Below, one piece after another: positions 1-11,320 of a stretch of 64,000 bases of DNA; within the stretch, counting starts at the first letter, position 1; each line of letters starts with the position of its first letter. The position numbers and the translations under genes were made by a program. The notes under the pieces were generated by a model. It was given only the letters and a program-made list of their open reading frames with translations. It did no database searches and was not told the DNA's origin. Origin of the DNA: Mesocentrotus franciscanus (Eukaryota; Echinodermata; Echinoidea; Camarodonta; Strongylocentrotidae); the NCBI GenBank assembly GCA_037976565.1, contig CP137680.1, positions 20,672,675-20,736,674 on the forward strand, written 5' to 3'.

Positions 1-232
1 TTTAAGTTGGACTTAACTATGGCAGGCAGTTCATGCCACTAGTTCCTCTATAACCATTCCTGGCATTGGTTTCTCAAGGGACGTATAAATCGTGGTCACA
101 AATCTACAGAATTTACATTTTTTGTTAGTACATTATTGAAGGAAAAATATTATCTAAAGATCATTATTGAGAGACCAATAGTGAGAGCAACCAGTGGCAT
201 GAACGGCCTGCCATAGTTAAGTCCAACTTAAA
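1..232. mobile_element. Foldback MITE at window edge
   Basis: Bases 1-45 and 188-232 are inverted repeats of each other with about three mismatches (key core TTAAGTTGGACTTAAC near both ends), separated by about 140 bp. No coding capacity is visible. The left end may extend beyond the window, so a target duplication cannot be checked. This is the shape of a non-autonomous DNA transposon. It lies downstream of the last WBP4 exon seen, probably in an intron. Confidence 0.6.
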
Positions 233-627
233 GTCGATCTTAGTCTTTGTAAAACACCCCCAGGTCTTTATGTTCCCCTCCCACTTGGTACTCCGCTTCC
301 CTCTTGGTCTTGTAACATCTATTTTCCCTTCTAACAAATCTTTCAAGAGACTTTGATGTGTCTCTTTTTTGTTATATCAGGGTTTAAAACAAATATAAAG
401 ATATATATATTAGGTATCTTGTTATATCAGAGCTCTTTATAACGAGTTTCCATTCATTATTAGTGCTACTGTCAACACTGATTTTCTCTGACCTTATTTG
501 GACAAAGGATAACTATGCAGACATAGTACCATTTTTCTTGTGTCAACCTGAGGGTTGATTCCAGGCCCGTTGATGATGTGAACAAAAATTTCTGAAAGGG
601 TTTATATCTGAGAGTTTGAATACCTAC

Positions 628-692
628 CTTTTCTTTTGAAGAACTTTTGTCTTTTGATGAGGTGAAGTTTGCTGGTTTTTCCCACTGGGTCA
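628..692 (-). CDS. WBP4: WBP4-like exon: second half of WW domain
   Basis: 65 nt: 2 bases plus 21 codons. It gives TQWEKPANF, the third strand with the second signature Trp and the conserved Pro, then a Ser/Lys-rich linker. The acceptor is TTACAATGCAG and the donor GTAGGT at 622-627. No further WBP4 exon is recognisable between 1 and 621. Confidence 0.86.
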
Positions 693-3600
693 CTGCATTG
701 TAAGAACATTTGACAGGGATTTGAAGAGAGAGACAAAGGGAGGTAATGGGAATGGAGTGATGTGATGTGGAGAGAGAGACATATTGAACGAGAGAGGGAG
801 ATAAAAACCCAAATAATAGGGTGAGAATGAGAAAAAGAGAGAGAGAGTGGGAATGACAACAAAATAGAGAGAATGAGAATGAGTGAGAGAGAGAGAGAGA
901 GAGAGGAGGGGGATGTAGACCATGGAAAGATTGAGAGACAGAGAGAACAAAAGAGAGAGAGTGTGCCAATGAGATAGAGAGAGACATACATACAGAAAGA
1001 CAGACACAGGGAGAGAGAGAGAGAGAGAGGCAGAGAGACAGAGAGAGAGAGAGAGAGATGAAGAGAGAGAGGATACAACAGAGAACATGTTAACATAATC
1101 AACAACATATGGATAAAGTTAAAGGGAAAATATGTGGAGACAGACAAATAAAATGAACAGAAAGGGTCAAGAAAGAAGAATAAATATAAAAAATAAAATT
1201 AAAATGACATTAATCCCACAATGTTCAACATACCTTTCTTTATATTGTAGAAGTTCAACTAAGCAAGTCAAAACAATTACATGTACATGGGGCCATTAAT
1301 AGGGGCCAACATACACTTGGTGAAAAAAAGAAAGTGGACACTCTTTATTGTTCAAAATTTTCATATTACCTGTCACTAAAAGATAATAAAATATATATAG
1401 CAAATTTTTTGAATTAACATTTGAATGGCTACTTGCTATGGGTTTTTGTGTGTCCATCCAAGCATGAAAGTTCATATCTAATTGATGTTGGTAGCATATT
1501 CTTTTTTCTTTAATTTGCTATATATTATTATCATAATAATCCGATTTTGCTCAAACTTTTTTTGATTGGTTTGTCTGATTTTTCTGCTTCTATTGAAAGT
1601 TAGTAATTTTTGGAGTGGACTTGCCCTTTAAACAAGGAGGTGGTAGCTTATCAAAGGGTTATTGTCCTAGAACACTGAAAAGCTAATAAGATTAAACTAC
1701 CCGCTGTCTTGGTGTTCCAGTAGTAAGTGTGTCCCTCTGGACTGACTGCTTTCACCCACTCCTGAGTCTGAGTGCTGGGTGTGGATGATGAGGATGATGA
1801 GGGCGTGGTCTCCTGTGTATCTGACGTTCCCCCTGACGGGCCTGGCTGGTATCTGCTCCCCTGGAGAGCTGTTGGGTCCTCTTTAAGGAAACATGTTTGA
1901 AATGTGGAGAGACTCATATATGAACCTTCAAAGATTTCACTGCAGTTAAAATACATGTGTGCTAAGTAGTGTGCTAAGCAGAGAGGCTCATCAGACAGAG
2001 CATCTGATCTCGGATCGAAAGGTACAAGACCATTGAGGATGTGTGTCAAGCAAGTGTGTTGAAGCCCATCTTGCATGTAAATGTTCGAACCCCACGAAAA
2101 ACCCAAGACTTGGGCTACATTCTGGCAAGTGCATACAGGCACTATGACTTATAGTCTCAGGTCCCTTTTTGTAAATTGAGAGTATATTTGAACTTGCAAT
2201 ATCCCTTGATAGAAGTGTTATTTCAAGCTTTTATTTTGAATATAGTATGGCAACATGGAACCTCTAACATACACAGCCAAACAGTTGTTAGTGATTGGTA
2301 CACTTTATTAAACTTGCTTTTTGCTTGCAAATAATATTTGGAAAACCAAAATCATATATTTTCATCTCATAAAAGCTAAATCGAGCAGACTAAATGTGTT
2401 GAAGTAGCACTACTGTAACTTACCTGCCTGTTGTCGTACTCTGTGTTCCACAAGAGCCACCTTGTACTCTGGCATCAGGTCAGGATTCGATTCAACGTCC
2501 TTCTTGAAAGCTTTCAATGCATCCTGTACAAAGAGTTGAATTAATTATAATTCAGAAATAGATGTATTTCCTACGATTTTCTCAAAAGTTCTTTAAAACA
2601 GCATACAACCCTGACATACTACTACTAGTAAATAAATTTCAATGAACGACATATTACAAATAATACATTTTAAGCATTGAAATTTCATATAAAGTATGGA
2701 CTGTCTTAAATGTGTCTTAGGTAATTATTAAAAGTACATGCATCAGCCCTACTTATTCAGAATATATCATGTATGATGTAGGAGTAGGACTAGACCCCAT
2801 CTACAACACCCCATCAATTAACGATACTAGTGACAGATATAGTTTTTCATACTACTACATGTGCATTTTGCAATGCTGTGATAAGGGGGGCCAAAATAAT
2901 GCTTTTTATATACACACCTCCTCCATTTGTTTCATGAAGCCACCAAGTTTCTGTTGGGTTTCATATTGCTTCTGCCCTTTCTTCCGCAGTTCTGCAATCT
3001 TTGTCTCCACATTCTCCTTGTGTCGCTTCCCTCTCTCATGAAACTCCTTACTCTGAAGTGAAAATAAAGAAGATCATTACATTTCACAGAATTTAACAAG
3101 ATGAGCATAACGAGGAATGAAGGGAATGAAACGAAAGATGACAAGAGCCGAACAGGCAAAGCAACAGCAGTATCCCAAGGAAGGTGCTCCACTTGGTCAT
3201 CTGCCTCCGTTAGCACCAAAATCAAACTCAGATTCTCAAACTAGCAACTGCCATTTATGCAAGCAAACATAGACAAATTCTGCAACCATCTCGAGGAAAC
3301 TGAATGTTTCCCATCAAAGATGCCTAAGTAGGAAGATTCTGAAGATTAGATTGTAAGACCACATTACCCTTGAAGAGGTCTGGAGAAGGGCACAAGCACG
3401 TCCGCTCCCTGAATTATTAGGGAGCTTTAGATTCTGACACCGAACGACCTCGACTACGAGTGACGTCATTGTAATGCTCGTTGTTGAATCCACGTTGGGC
3501 CTCCTCTTGCTAGCGCTTTAGATTGTCACACGACGCAGTGACAATGTTTAAACGCATGCGCAGTGATATTCGTTTGTCTCGCGACAAATTTTCTTTGTTA

Positions 3601-5291
3601 CGTCATATCGATACGTTTGCACAGCTGTTCGAACGTCAACTCCTTAATTTCGTCAAAAAGTGAAATTAAATAGGTTAAAAGTAACGTGATTGATCAAATT
3701 CATAGGTATTTGTTGTTTTCATTGCAGTCACATATTTCCTCTTGAACTATAGTCTCACCAAATATTGTAGTATGATGGCCGGCTTCGGCATTTGTGTGCA
3801 GCTCGTAGTCGTTGTGATCACTTCAAGAAAGGCCTAAAATTTGCTAGACTCCCGTTGTGTCAATTCACAGACGACGAGCGAGAAGCAGGTGGCGCATGCG
3901 CAGTTCCTTAATATGACGTCACTCGTAGTCGAGGTCGTTCGGTGTCCAGGATCTAAAGCTTGCTAATGCAGATATACGAATGAGGCTAGCTGAACACATT
4001 CTGCCCCTTCCTGATCAACGGCACTTAAGAGCTGTGACATTGTCACATAGATCCCTCCCAAGGGAAAAGGTACGAGAAGAAGGCTAAGGATTACCTGGCA
4101 AAGAACCTTCCAAGATGATCTAAAGGCAACGAATCTTGAATGGCCTGATATTGTGAGAAGTGAGAACAGTGACTGATCAAAGACACTGGACAGAGCTTGT
4201 TGCTCTATGTCTTCAACAGCAAAAGGAGGACCCAAGTCTTAAGTAAGTAAGACAGAGAAGTCAATCAGAGTATCGACACATCAGTGCAAAAGGTGACATT
4301 TTTGCATTATCTGTTGATCATATTTATGTTTGTACAAATCACTGAGCAATTTGCAACTTTACTGTTAATGCACATAGCACAGTTCTTCAATTAGAATATT
4401 TTCCAGTGAGAAATGACATTAAAAAGATTCAAACTGACAATAATAGTGGGTATTTTTTTATTTTGTCAATTTCCCATACAATATGCAATTACCTTCTCCT
4501 TTTTTATTTTCTTCTATTTTTTTTTTTTTTTGGGAGGGAGGGAGAAAAATTTGTACCATACATGATGTTATGTTGCCTTGCATAAATATTCATGGTACTG
4601 TCTTATCTAGGGTCCATTGGATTGATAAACTCTTTTCCATATTGAACATAAATGACATACATGTAGCATTTAAACTTTGTCACTAATACTATGATTCTCT
4701 GTCACAACTCACAAAACAATTCATTACTTTAAGTATTTGGCATCACCTGTGCCTGGGAGGCGAAAGGCAAACTGAATCACTGTAACCCTTGGGACTCTCC
4801 TCCCAGTATAATTGATATAATTGATTGGGGTGTGCAGGTGGACCACTACACCAGGGTTTCCCCCTACTCTTATACGAATAGTGCAGTGGGTATTTAATGT
4901 GCAAAGGTGGTGACTTTCCTCTACATGGGGCCTCCATTTAACTTCCTATCAGAGGAACTCTGTACTGGCCAATGCTTAACATTCAATATTACATATGAGG
5001 GATGCAAATGATACAATTGAATGAACTCAGGCAATGCCTTACCGGTATACAGAAAAAGAGTGGGGAAGGCCAGTCATCAATATTTCCAGTAAAGGGTTTT
5101 GGCCTCCCCGGGATGTACATAATTACCTTATGCTTGATACTATTCTAGGATCACACATTTTCAACTTAATTCTTCACTTTTAAAATTGTCCCACCACCAT
5201 GGACTTAAAAAAACTTACCGATTTGTTATCTGCATACCAACACTTGCAAAAGTCACAAAACTTTCTTGGATTTGACTTCCAATATTCAGTC
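628..5291 (-). CDS. WBP4: WBP4/FBP21-like spliceosomal WW-domain protein, partial gene
   Basis: WBP4 (FBP21) is a nuclear pre-mRNA splicing factor that joins spliceosomal complexes; its WW domains bind proline-rich partners. Five minus-strand exons can be joined in phase: 5219-5291, 2918-3052, 2424-2523, 1701-1868 and 628-692. The first encodes YWKSNPRKFCDFCKCWYADNKS, the two-cysteine half of a matrin-type C2H2 zinc finger, as at the N terminus of WBP4. The second opens with KEFHERGKRHKENV, giving both histidines, and continues as a basic helix. The fourth and fifth build one WW domain (W in EWVKAV, YYW centre, second W in TQWEKP) preceded by a Ser/Thr/Pro linker. All donors are GT and all acceptors AG. 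The first exon starts in phase 2, so a tiny upstream exon with the ATG is missing. The second WW domain and C terminus lie beyond position 1. Product identity is firm; exon ends are inferred from phase and splice consensus. Confidence 0.9.
720..1080. repeat. (GA)n-rich simple repeat
   Basis: Purine-rich GA/GAGA tract on the plus strand, interrupted by short other sequence, inside a WBP4 intron. Long open frames over it (Ser/Leu-rich translations) are an artefact of low complexity. Confidence 0.9.
1701..1868 (-). CDS. WBP4: WBP4-like exon: Ser-rich linker and first half of WW domain
   Basis: 168 nt (2 + 165 + 1). Two acceptors are possible; only the AG ending next to 1868 keeps the frame with the previous exon, while the nearby CTCCAG at 1861 would shift it. 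It encodes a six-Ser tract and then EWVKAVSPEGHTYYWNTKTA, strands 1-2 of the WW fold. The donor GTAGTT is weak but is confirmed by the protein continuing in the next exon. Confidence 0.85.
2424..2523 (-). CDS. WBP4: WBP4-like exon: helical linker
   Basis: 100 nt: 33 codons plus one base. The acceptor is TTTGTACAG and the donor GTAAGT at 2418-2423. It encodes a charged segment beginning DALKAFKKDVES and ending VRQQA. The leftover G completes a codon only if the next exon begins at 1868, which is what fixes that boundary. Confidence 0.82.
2918..3052 (-). CDS. WBP4: WBP4-like exon: zinc-finger histidines and basic helix
   Basis: 135 nt, exactly 45 codons, phase 0 at both ends. The acceptor is TTCACTTCAG and the donor GTGTGT. 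It supplies H-x5-H of the zinc finger, followed by a Lys/Glu/Gln-rich stretch predicted to be helical. Confidence 0.87.
3130..4250 (+). mobile_element. LINE 3' remnant, interrupted by a MITE
   Basis: Broken plus-strand coding pieces resemble the C-terminal part of non-LTR reverse transcriptase proteins: SRTGKATAV...STKIKLRFSN near 3150-3240, then DHITLEEVWRRAQARPLPEL near 3358-3417. After the MITE come RMRLAEHILPLPDQRHLRAV near 3975-4030 and TWQRTFQDDLKATNLEWPDI near 4095-4155. Several frameshifts and stops make it dead. It ends in a short (TAAG)n tail near 4240. It lies antisense inside a WBP4 intron. Confidence 0.75.
3421..3962. mobile_element. MITE with about 48-bp terminal inverted repeats
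   Basis: Left end 3423-3469 and right end 3913-3960 are inverted copies (key core ACCGAACGACCTCGACTACG) with very few mismatches. The interior has no open frame of note. The element splits the LINE remnant, so it inserted after the LINE. A target duplication could not be identified with confidence. Confidence 0.8.
5219..5291 (-). CDS. WBP4: WBP4-like exon: matrin zinc finger, cysteine half
   Basis: 73 nt: one carried base plus 24 codons. The acceptor reads CTTAG just above 5291 and the donor GTAAGT occupies 5213-5218. It contains C-x2-C (FCDFCKCW) of the U1-type/matrin finger. The exon carrying the start codon was not found. It should supply an ATG plus two bases (mod 3) somewhere between about 5300 and 7100. 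Confidence 0.88.
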
Positions 5292-5299
5292 CTAAGGGA

Positions 5300-8040
5300 A
5301 GAATAAAGATGAATTAAAATAACAGACCATTAATCTACTTAACTTTTGGATTCATAAAATTAAACAAATATGTTATCAGCTTTCAGCAAAATGTCTTTTT
5401 ACACTAAACTAATTGCTTCTTCATAAAGTCAGCAGCAAATAGGCGTGGTAAAATCTGCCTGTTTTGTATGTACACCGCAACTGTACAGGAAAATTAAGAA
5501 AATAGCGATTATAGCGCTGCACGCAGAACTAATACTAGCTATTTTCCCCGGAACCCGGTGACAAGTTTGCCCTCACTTTTACCTCATCTAGACTAGAGTC
5601 CAAGCCTTCGATTAAGCGGGCGCAGGGCGCAAATTTGCGCTCATAAAACCACCAATTGCGCCCATAATCATCTAAAACTAGACGGCAAGGCGCAAGTGTT
5701 TTCCGTGAAAATGCGCCCATAAAATATTAGGACAGAAAAATACACGAATCACCAAACAATTGCCGCGCACGAGCTCTCTACTAGCTTCGTATTTAGTGTG
5801 TGCATTTCTTGAGGCGCAAGTGCTTGAAGTGAAAATGCGCCTGTTGTTACTATATACATGTAGGCTAGCGCACTTACGTACGTTCATGCGCGCGATCGCT
5901 AGATATATACTAGCTAGATGGTGCTGTGGCGCAAGCACGTACGTACCTACAAATGTTTCGAAGGATCAAGAAAACAAATCGTCAAATGGAGAAATAAACA
6001 AGCATTCAAATAGTCATTAGAGATCTGTCAAGGTTTGTTTATAGGTCTAGTTTATTATTTCATCTCAAATAGAATTTAGAATTCTCTTATTGACAAGTTA
6101 AGAACACCTACGATGTTCTCGATTGTAGTTACTTTCATTTTGCCAGCAGCCGACCTAGCAGTGTTTTGGCAAAACGCTAGCCGGCCAGCTTCCCACCGCG
6201 AAGCATTCGAGTCCCGGTAACAGACCGTTCATGTTCTGCCGAGAGTGTGGCGGAAGGTTTGTGTGTGAGGTGCGATTTCGATTTGGGATAGACTTGCAAA
6301 GTCCTTTTGACTTTCGATGTTCGTGAAATTGACGATTTATTTATTCATTTGCTCATCAATAATTTTAGTTACTTTAAAATACTGTTTAATGTGCAAGTTG
6401 ATGTTCTTAATCAATCTTTCCTGTTGATCACATTAACTTAGATTAAAAAAGTTATTATTTATTAAATTGATCCATTATGAAATTAACACTGTATCTTTGA
6501 ACTTATTTAACTTTTTTAATTGGTTGTCATTATGATTATCTGTTTTTGGAAAATTGCCCCTTGTTCTTAAGAAATTGCCCCTTGCTCTGGTAAATCCCCG
6601 TGAGCAAGGGGCAACTTTTAAAAATAAATTGCCCCTTGCTCCTGGCTGCTTAATCTAAGGCTTGCTAGAGTCTAGACAAAAGTACAGTTTGATTTTGAAA
6701 AAATGATGATTGGAAAGAAAATAGATCTATGACAATGTTCATATACTATGAAAATAACATTAAAAATCAGCAGAGCCGGGGTCGGCCAGGCACCCCGCAG
6801 GGTCCGGTGGGTAGCCGGCGGACAATAAATGTGTAAACAAAATTTGGGCGATGACCCGCTGGACATCGTTTGACCATCGGTGGAACATCGCACGTAGAAC
6901 TTTAGCTCACAGCGGCAATGCAGCCAGTGCATGCGCATTACGTTCATCCCGTCTCAGCTCATTTTCGCAAGTTGGCGCCTAGCCGAGCCGACATGGTCTC
7001 TTCAGATTGGCCATCGCTGGCTGCCATAAGCTCTATGTTATAAGATATTAGTGCGAGGAGATAGCTTGCGATTTTCCGGTCAATCTGATACCAAAATCAT
7101 GATATTCCAGTCAAATCTTCTATTTTGTATGATTTTTACAGTGTCCTTGAAAAGTTAAGTATTTCACTGAAGTTTAACTGTCTTAAATAAGTCTCAAGTA
7201 ACTAGATTCTAGACCTAGATCTAGACTAGACCCTATTAACGGCCTAAGCCAAGGCTAAGTCTTAAGTTTGAAAAATTCTCATTTTCGTCATAATTAAGGT
7301 ACAAACTTGCAAGTTGTACTTAAATGTTCTTTGGTTTGTTCGTTAGCCTCTTATTTGGGTCGGGTCGGCCCCTCTCTTTAGAATTAGACTTAAGAGACAG
7401 AAGCCGGCCGTACTAAGGTGGATATGAAAATATGCACACATCAAATTGAATGGTACGGGACCGAAGTGAAAGCCTCTGGAAAAATAAAGGTACGTGTATG
7501 TGTCTAAATTCAAAATTTCATGAAAAAGATACTGAGGTTGTTTTTATAAATATTGCTTGATGCAAACTATAACTATTGGGCTCATTCCAGATACTAAATA
7601 AGCATACAAATCGATAAACTTACATGGTTAGAGACACTTAGTTGCTTCGGCTTACGTCTAAGGTAGCGTTACACTAACAAATAAAAAGGAAAAAAAAACT
7701 ACAATGGAATCGAGAATTGTAACAATTTGCAGTACTTGGGGGTTTGGAGCTCAACTTCAAGTTCAAGCACCCCCTCCTCCACCCTAGGATGTTTTATGTA
7801 TTATAGTTTTGTGTATTTTTTTTAAATTGAATTTTTAAATAAAAATGTTTCTAAGATATTTTAAGTAAATACAACCTGTATCGAAAGGGAACGTATGGAA
7901 TCAAGTACAATCTAGGATTGTTTGATAAAAGGGCTGGGAAAAGATTTCCCGCCAGTGATTTCGGTAAGAACATGAAGAATGTCGTCCGCCCTTCCAGGCT
8001 CTCGACGGGAGGGGGGGGGGGGCATTGACATCCCAGCTTA
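5300..8040. other. WBP4 5' side: no resolved gene
   Basis: This should contain the WBP4 start exon and promoter, but no ATG with a matching donor could be picked. A unit beginning AGGCGCAAGTG and ending ATGCGCC occurs twice (about 5690-5720 and 5812-5842). Around 6545-6650 a short phrase (TTGCCCCTTG) recurs several times. 6780-7000 is relatively GC- and CpG-rich and is the best promoter candidate. Nothing else is supported. Confidence 0.4.
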
Positions 8041-8575
8041 AAGGAAACCCCATCCTGATATTAAGTTGGATTTAATAGGAGAAGAAAAAAAGAGAGGCAG
8101 GTCAGGGAAAAATTGAGAAAATTCCGATTAAAAAAAAGAAGAGTTATGCATTTTTAAGGTTTTGATCAATACAAATTGGCGGTTCTGTGATATATCTTGT
8201 AAGCTCCGCTCCCATTTACTCTGTACTAAAATTTTTTTAAAAATCAGAAATCCCTCAAGCAATTTTTAAAATCATACATGCAGCCTAAATATAATTATTA
8301 CAGATATGTTTCTCTACATCACCTGTATGGAAAACATTTATTCCGTCATCAATAACAAAAGAAACGAAAGTTTATGAAATGTTATGAGCAGGGCAAATTG
8401 GAGAGGAGCTAGCAAGATACGTCACAGTGTTGCCAATTTGTGTTTGATTGATGGCAACTTCAACAGGTAAATTACTTTCTTCTTTTTTAATAATCAGAAA
8501 CTTTCACGGCCCTGTTCCTCTAATTTTTTTCCGCTAGCTATTAAAACCAACTTGATATCAGGGTGGACTTCCCCG
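8041..8575. mobile_element. Non-autonomous DNA element with long TIRs
   Basis: The left end (8041-8080, CATCCTGATATTAAGTTGG) pairs with the right end (8540-8575, CTTGATATCAGGGTGG) as imperfect inverted repeats of about 40-60 bp. There is no coding region inside. Termini of this type (CCACCCTGA...AAGTTGG) recur in marine invertebrate genomes, from general recollection. Confidence 0.6.
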
Positions 8576-8654
8576 TTACTGCCACTGGTAGGGATTATGT
8601 TTCATCTGGGAATGGTTTATAACATGAATGTCAACTCATTTTTTTTAGAGAGAC

Positions 8655-9292
8655 GGTCCCAGATAACAAAACGACGTTGGGCTAACGTCGGCCATGGTCG
8701 GCATGGTCGCAGTCGGTGAGCCAACGTTGGCTAAACGTTGGGCCATTGTCGCCATTTTTTCACTGATAAATGGTGGATATTGGGCGGCTGTACGATCATG
8801 GGCCAACATTGGCTGAATGTTGGTCCATCGTCTCCATTTTTTACTGATAAATGGTGGATATTGGTCGGCTATACGATAATGGGCCAACGTTGGCTGAATG
8901 TTGGTCCATCGTCTCCATTTTCACTGATAAATGGTGGATATTGGTCGGCCATACGATTTTGGGCCAAGGTTGGCTAAAATGTTAGTCCATCGTCTCCATT
9001 TTCACTGATAAATGGTGGATATTGGTCGGCTATACGACGTTGGGCCAAAGTTGGCTGAATGTTGGTCCATCGTACGTTTCCATTTTCACTGATAAATGGT
9101 GGATATTGGTCGGCTGTAGGTTGATGGGCCAACGTTGGCTGAATATTGGTCGGCTTTACGACGTTGGGCCAAAGTTGGCTGAATGTTGGTCCATCGTCTC
9201 CATTTCTACCAATAGATGGTGGATATTGGTCGGCTTTACGACGTTGGGCCAACGTTGGCTAAACGTTGGTTCATCGTCTCCATTTTCATTTT
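8655..9292. repeat. 80-bp tandem minisatellite
   Basis: About seven to eight units of roughly 80 bp. Each carries CCATCGTCTCCATTTT, TGATAAATGGTGGATATTGG and GGGCCAACGTTGGCTGAA in the same order; unit starts lie near 8741, 8822, 8904, 8984, 9063, 9190 and 9267. Part of one unit is missing near 9130-9180. GGCCAACGTTGGC is itself palindromic. Open frames over the array are artefacts. Confidence 0.88.
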
Positions 9293-9557
9293 TTAGGAGA
9301 CAATAAAATTCGTAGTCTAGAGATTGTACAATCGAACTTTGGGGTGTCTGCTCAACAACAAATAGCATATAATATATTCGCATAATTTTTTTGAAATATA
9401 CTGAAAAAGAGTACGTAGACACATTTTTGCGGATATTTCGTGGACAGAGAGGGATAGATAATCTGGCCGGTTCTTTATATTCCTTACACTTGATTCAAGC
9501 CGCCGAAGATGGCGTTATCAACGAACTCATAATTATGCTCACCAGCCCTTCCTTTTT

Positions 9558-9738
9558 CGCCGGGCGGCGTTATTTTTTTCTGCGGCACAGATTGGGGTTA
9601 GGTGCGTGTTGAGCCTATGGGAAAGTTTAGGGTTAGGGTTAGGGTTAGGGTTAGGGTTAGAGTTAAATCAAGACCTCTTTTTAAAAAAAAGCCCCAATCT
9701 GTGCCGCAGAAAAAAATGACGCCGCCGGGCGGCGACTT
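9558..9738. mobile_element. Foldback insert with internal telomere-like repeats
   Basis: An inverted repeat (TCTGCGGCACAGATTGGGG at about 9580-9598, its complement at about 9692-9711) is bounded on both sides by GCCGGGCGGCG, which may be a target duplication or the terminal repeat itself. The loop contains five perfect TTAGGG repeats (9627-9660). It sits inside the left arm of the larger element and is absent from the right arm. Confidence 0.65.
9627..9660 (+). repeat. Interstitial (TTAGGG)5
   Basis: Five perfect TTAGGG units plus TTAG, identical to the common metazoan telomere repeat. It is interstitial, inside a foldback element, so it does not mark a chromosome end. Confidence 0.95.
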
Positions 9739-9984
9739 TGCGTTTTACACCCTGGCCTGGACATTTTCCCGGTAAATAGCAATGAAACTGCTTGAATGAG
9801 TCTAGTCTACGCTCCTCGATCGGGCGCGCCAGTTCCAAATCGAATCGTACATGCACAGACGTACGTCGATGCAGCATTTATACACACCGTACGCAGCTGC
9901 AATACTGAAGATTAAGGGAGAAGATATAGGATTTCAAGTTCAGAACAACAAGTTAAGAAGCTTGCTGCACGATGGAAAAAGGGG

Positions 9985-10262
9985 GTCTTAGAAACAAATA
10001 TGAAGAGAGAGAGAGGCCTTAAAAACAAATATGAAGAGGGGGTTAATGAGAGAGAAAGAAAGAGGGGTCTGAGAAATACATACGAGAGAGAGAGTGGGTC
10101 GAGAGAGAGAGGTCTTAGAAAACAAATATGAATAGAGATGGGGCGGGGAGAAATGGGTCTTAGAAAACAAATATGAAGAGAGATGAGGGGGAGGTCTTAG
10201 AAAACAAATATGAAGGGAGAGGGGTCAAGAGAATTAGAGAAATTAGGTCTTAGAAACAAATG
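9985..10262 (+). repeat. Degenerate tandem repeat, GA-rich
   Basis: About six units with the phrase GGTCTTAGAAAACAAATATG followed by a GA-rich spacer; unit spacing varies from about 35 to 70 bp. Confidence 0.8.
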
Positions 10263-11024
10263 ACATGAATTTAAAAAATGAAAGACGTGATCCCACAATA
10301 ATAGAAAATGGTACGAGTGCAATATTTAAATCACAGTTTATGTATTACATTACCATTACACATATTATGTCGAGTGTAGTCTGTGTATGTGTCGATATGT
10401 GTACACGTGTGTTAGGGGGGTCCGAATCAGCAAATGGTTTGAAAGTAGGCTACACGTCAAAAATTGAAACCCTGAAGAAGGCGGAATTAAACCACAAAAA
10501 CCATAATATTATTTGGTTTCTCTCTTTCCTTACTTTGATTAATTCCTTCTCTAATTTCTCTCTTTCTTTCAAGTTAGTTTTTGTTTCTCTCTCTGCTTAT
10601 GACATTCTTTGTTTCCTCTCTGTTCTTTAATTATTTATTGTTTTCTCTATTTCCTTCTGTTGTTATTCGTTGTTTTTCTCTCACTCGTACGTCTCGATAC
10701 AAAAGTACATGTACCGCGTACCGCGACACTGGACATATAGGACGTACGTTGAGCATTGCAGAAGAGCTACGTGCGCGCGCAATATCTTGTCATGGATAGA
10801 CTTTTCCCAGTCGGTTCCTTGAAATTTATTGGGAAAAGGTCCAGGCCAGGGTGTAAAACGCAAAGTCGCCGCCGGGCGTCCTATATATTAGTGTCCCTTT
10901 ATAGAAGGGACACTAGTCCTAATTTAAGGATTACGCCATCTTCGGCTGGTAGCAAGTAAGTAGTTGTAGGTCGCATTGATTTGGTGTGGTGGAGATCAAA
11001 ATTAAATAGGCCAGATTCTGGACT

Positions 11025-11032
11025 AAGAGAGA

Positions 11033-11065
<33 letters not shown>

Positions 11066-11320
11066 TGAGATAGAAAGAGAGGGAGAGACAGAGAGAGACA
11101 GAGAGACAGAGAGACAGAGAGACAGAGCTAAAAGGAGGAGTGAGGGATACATAATTATATAACTAGTGAACTCCCAGGGATTTTTATTTGAATTGTTTTA
11201 ATCATTATGTGTGTATGGATGTATTTATGTGTGCATGCGTGTATGTGTATAGAGAGAGGGAGATAGAGAAAGAGAGGAGGGAGGGAGGGAGGGAAGGAGA
11301 GAGGGAGAAAGAGAGGGCAA
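11025..11320. repeat. (GA)n simple repeats
   Basis: Two GA-rich tracts (about 11025-11130 and 11245-11320) separated by ordinary sequence. Confidence 0.9.

Larger units (their letters stand above)
9497..10950. mobile_element. 1.45-kb inverted-repeat element carrying a nested foldback
   Basis: Left arm 9503-9780 (minus a nested insert) matches right arm 10823-10945 in inverted orientation: GCCGAAGATGGCGT at the outer ends, then GACTTTGCGTTTTACACC and CTGGCCTGGAC further in. The interior holds GA-rich tandem repeats (9985-10262) and CT-rich sequence. No transposase is visible, so it is non-autonomous. The right arm contains a near-perfect small palindrome (10891-10918). Confidence 0.6.

Noticed and set aside
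472..1147. Ser/Leu-rich open frames at 472-1147
   Set aside because: Translations of a (GA)n tract; they overlap a confirmed WBP4 exon in a different frame.
9627..9660. Chromosome end
   Set aside because: Only 34 bp of TTAGGG, inside a foldback element with unique DNA on both sides.
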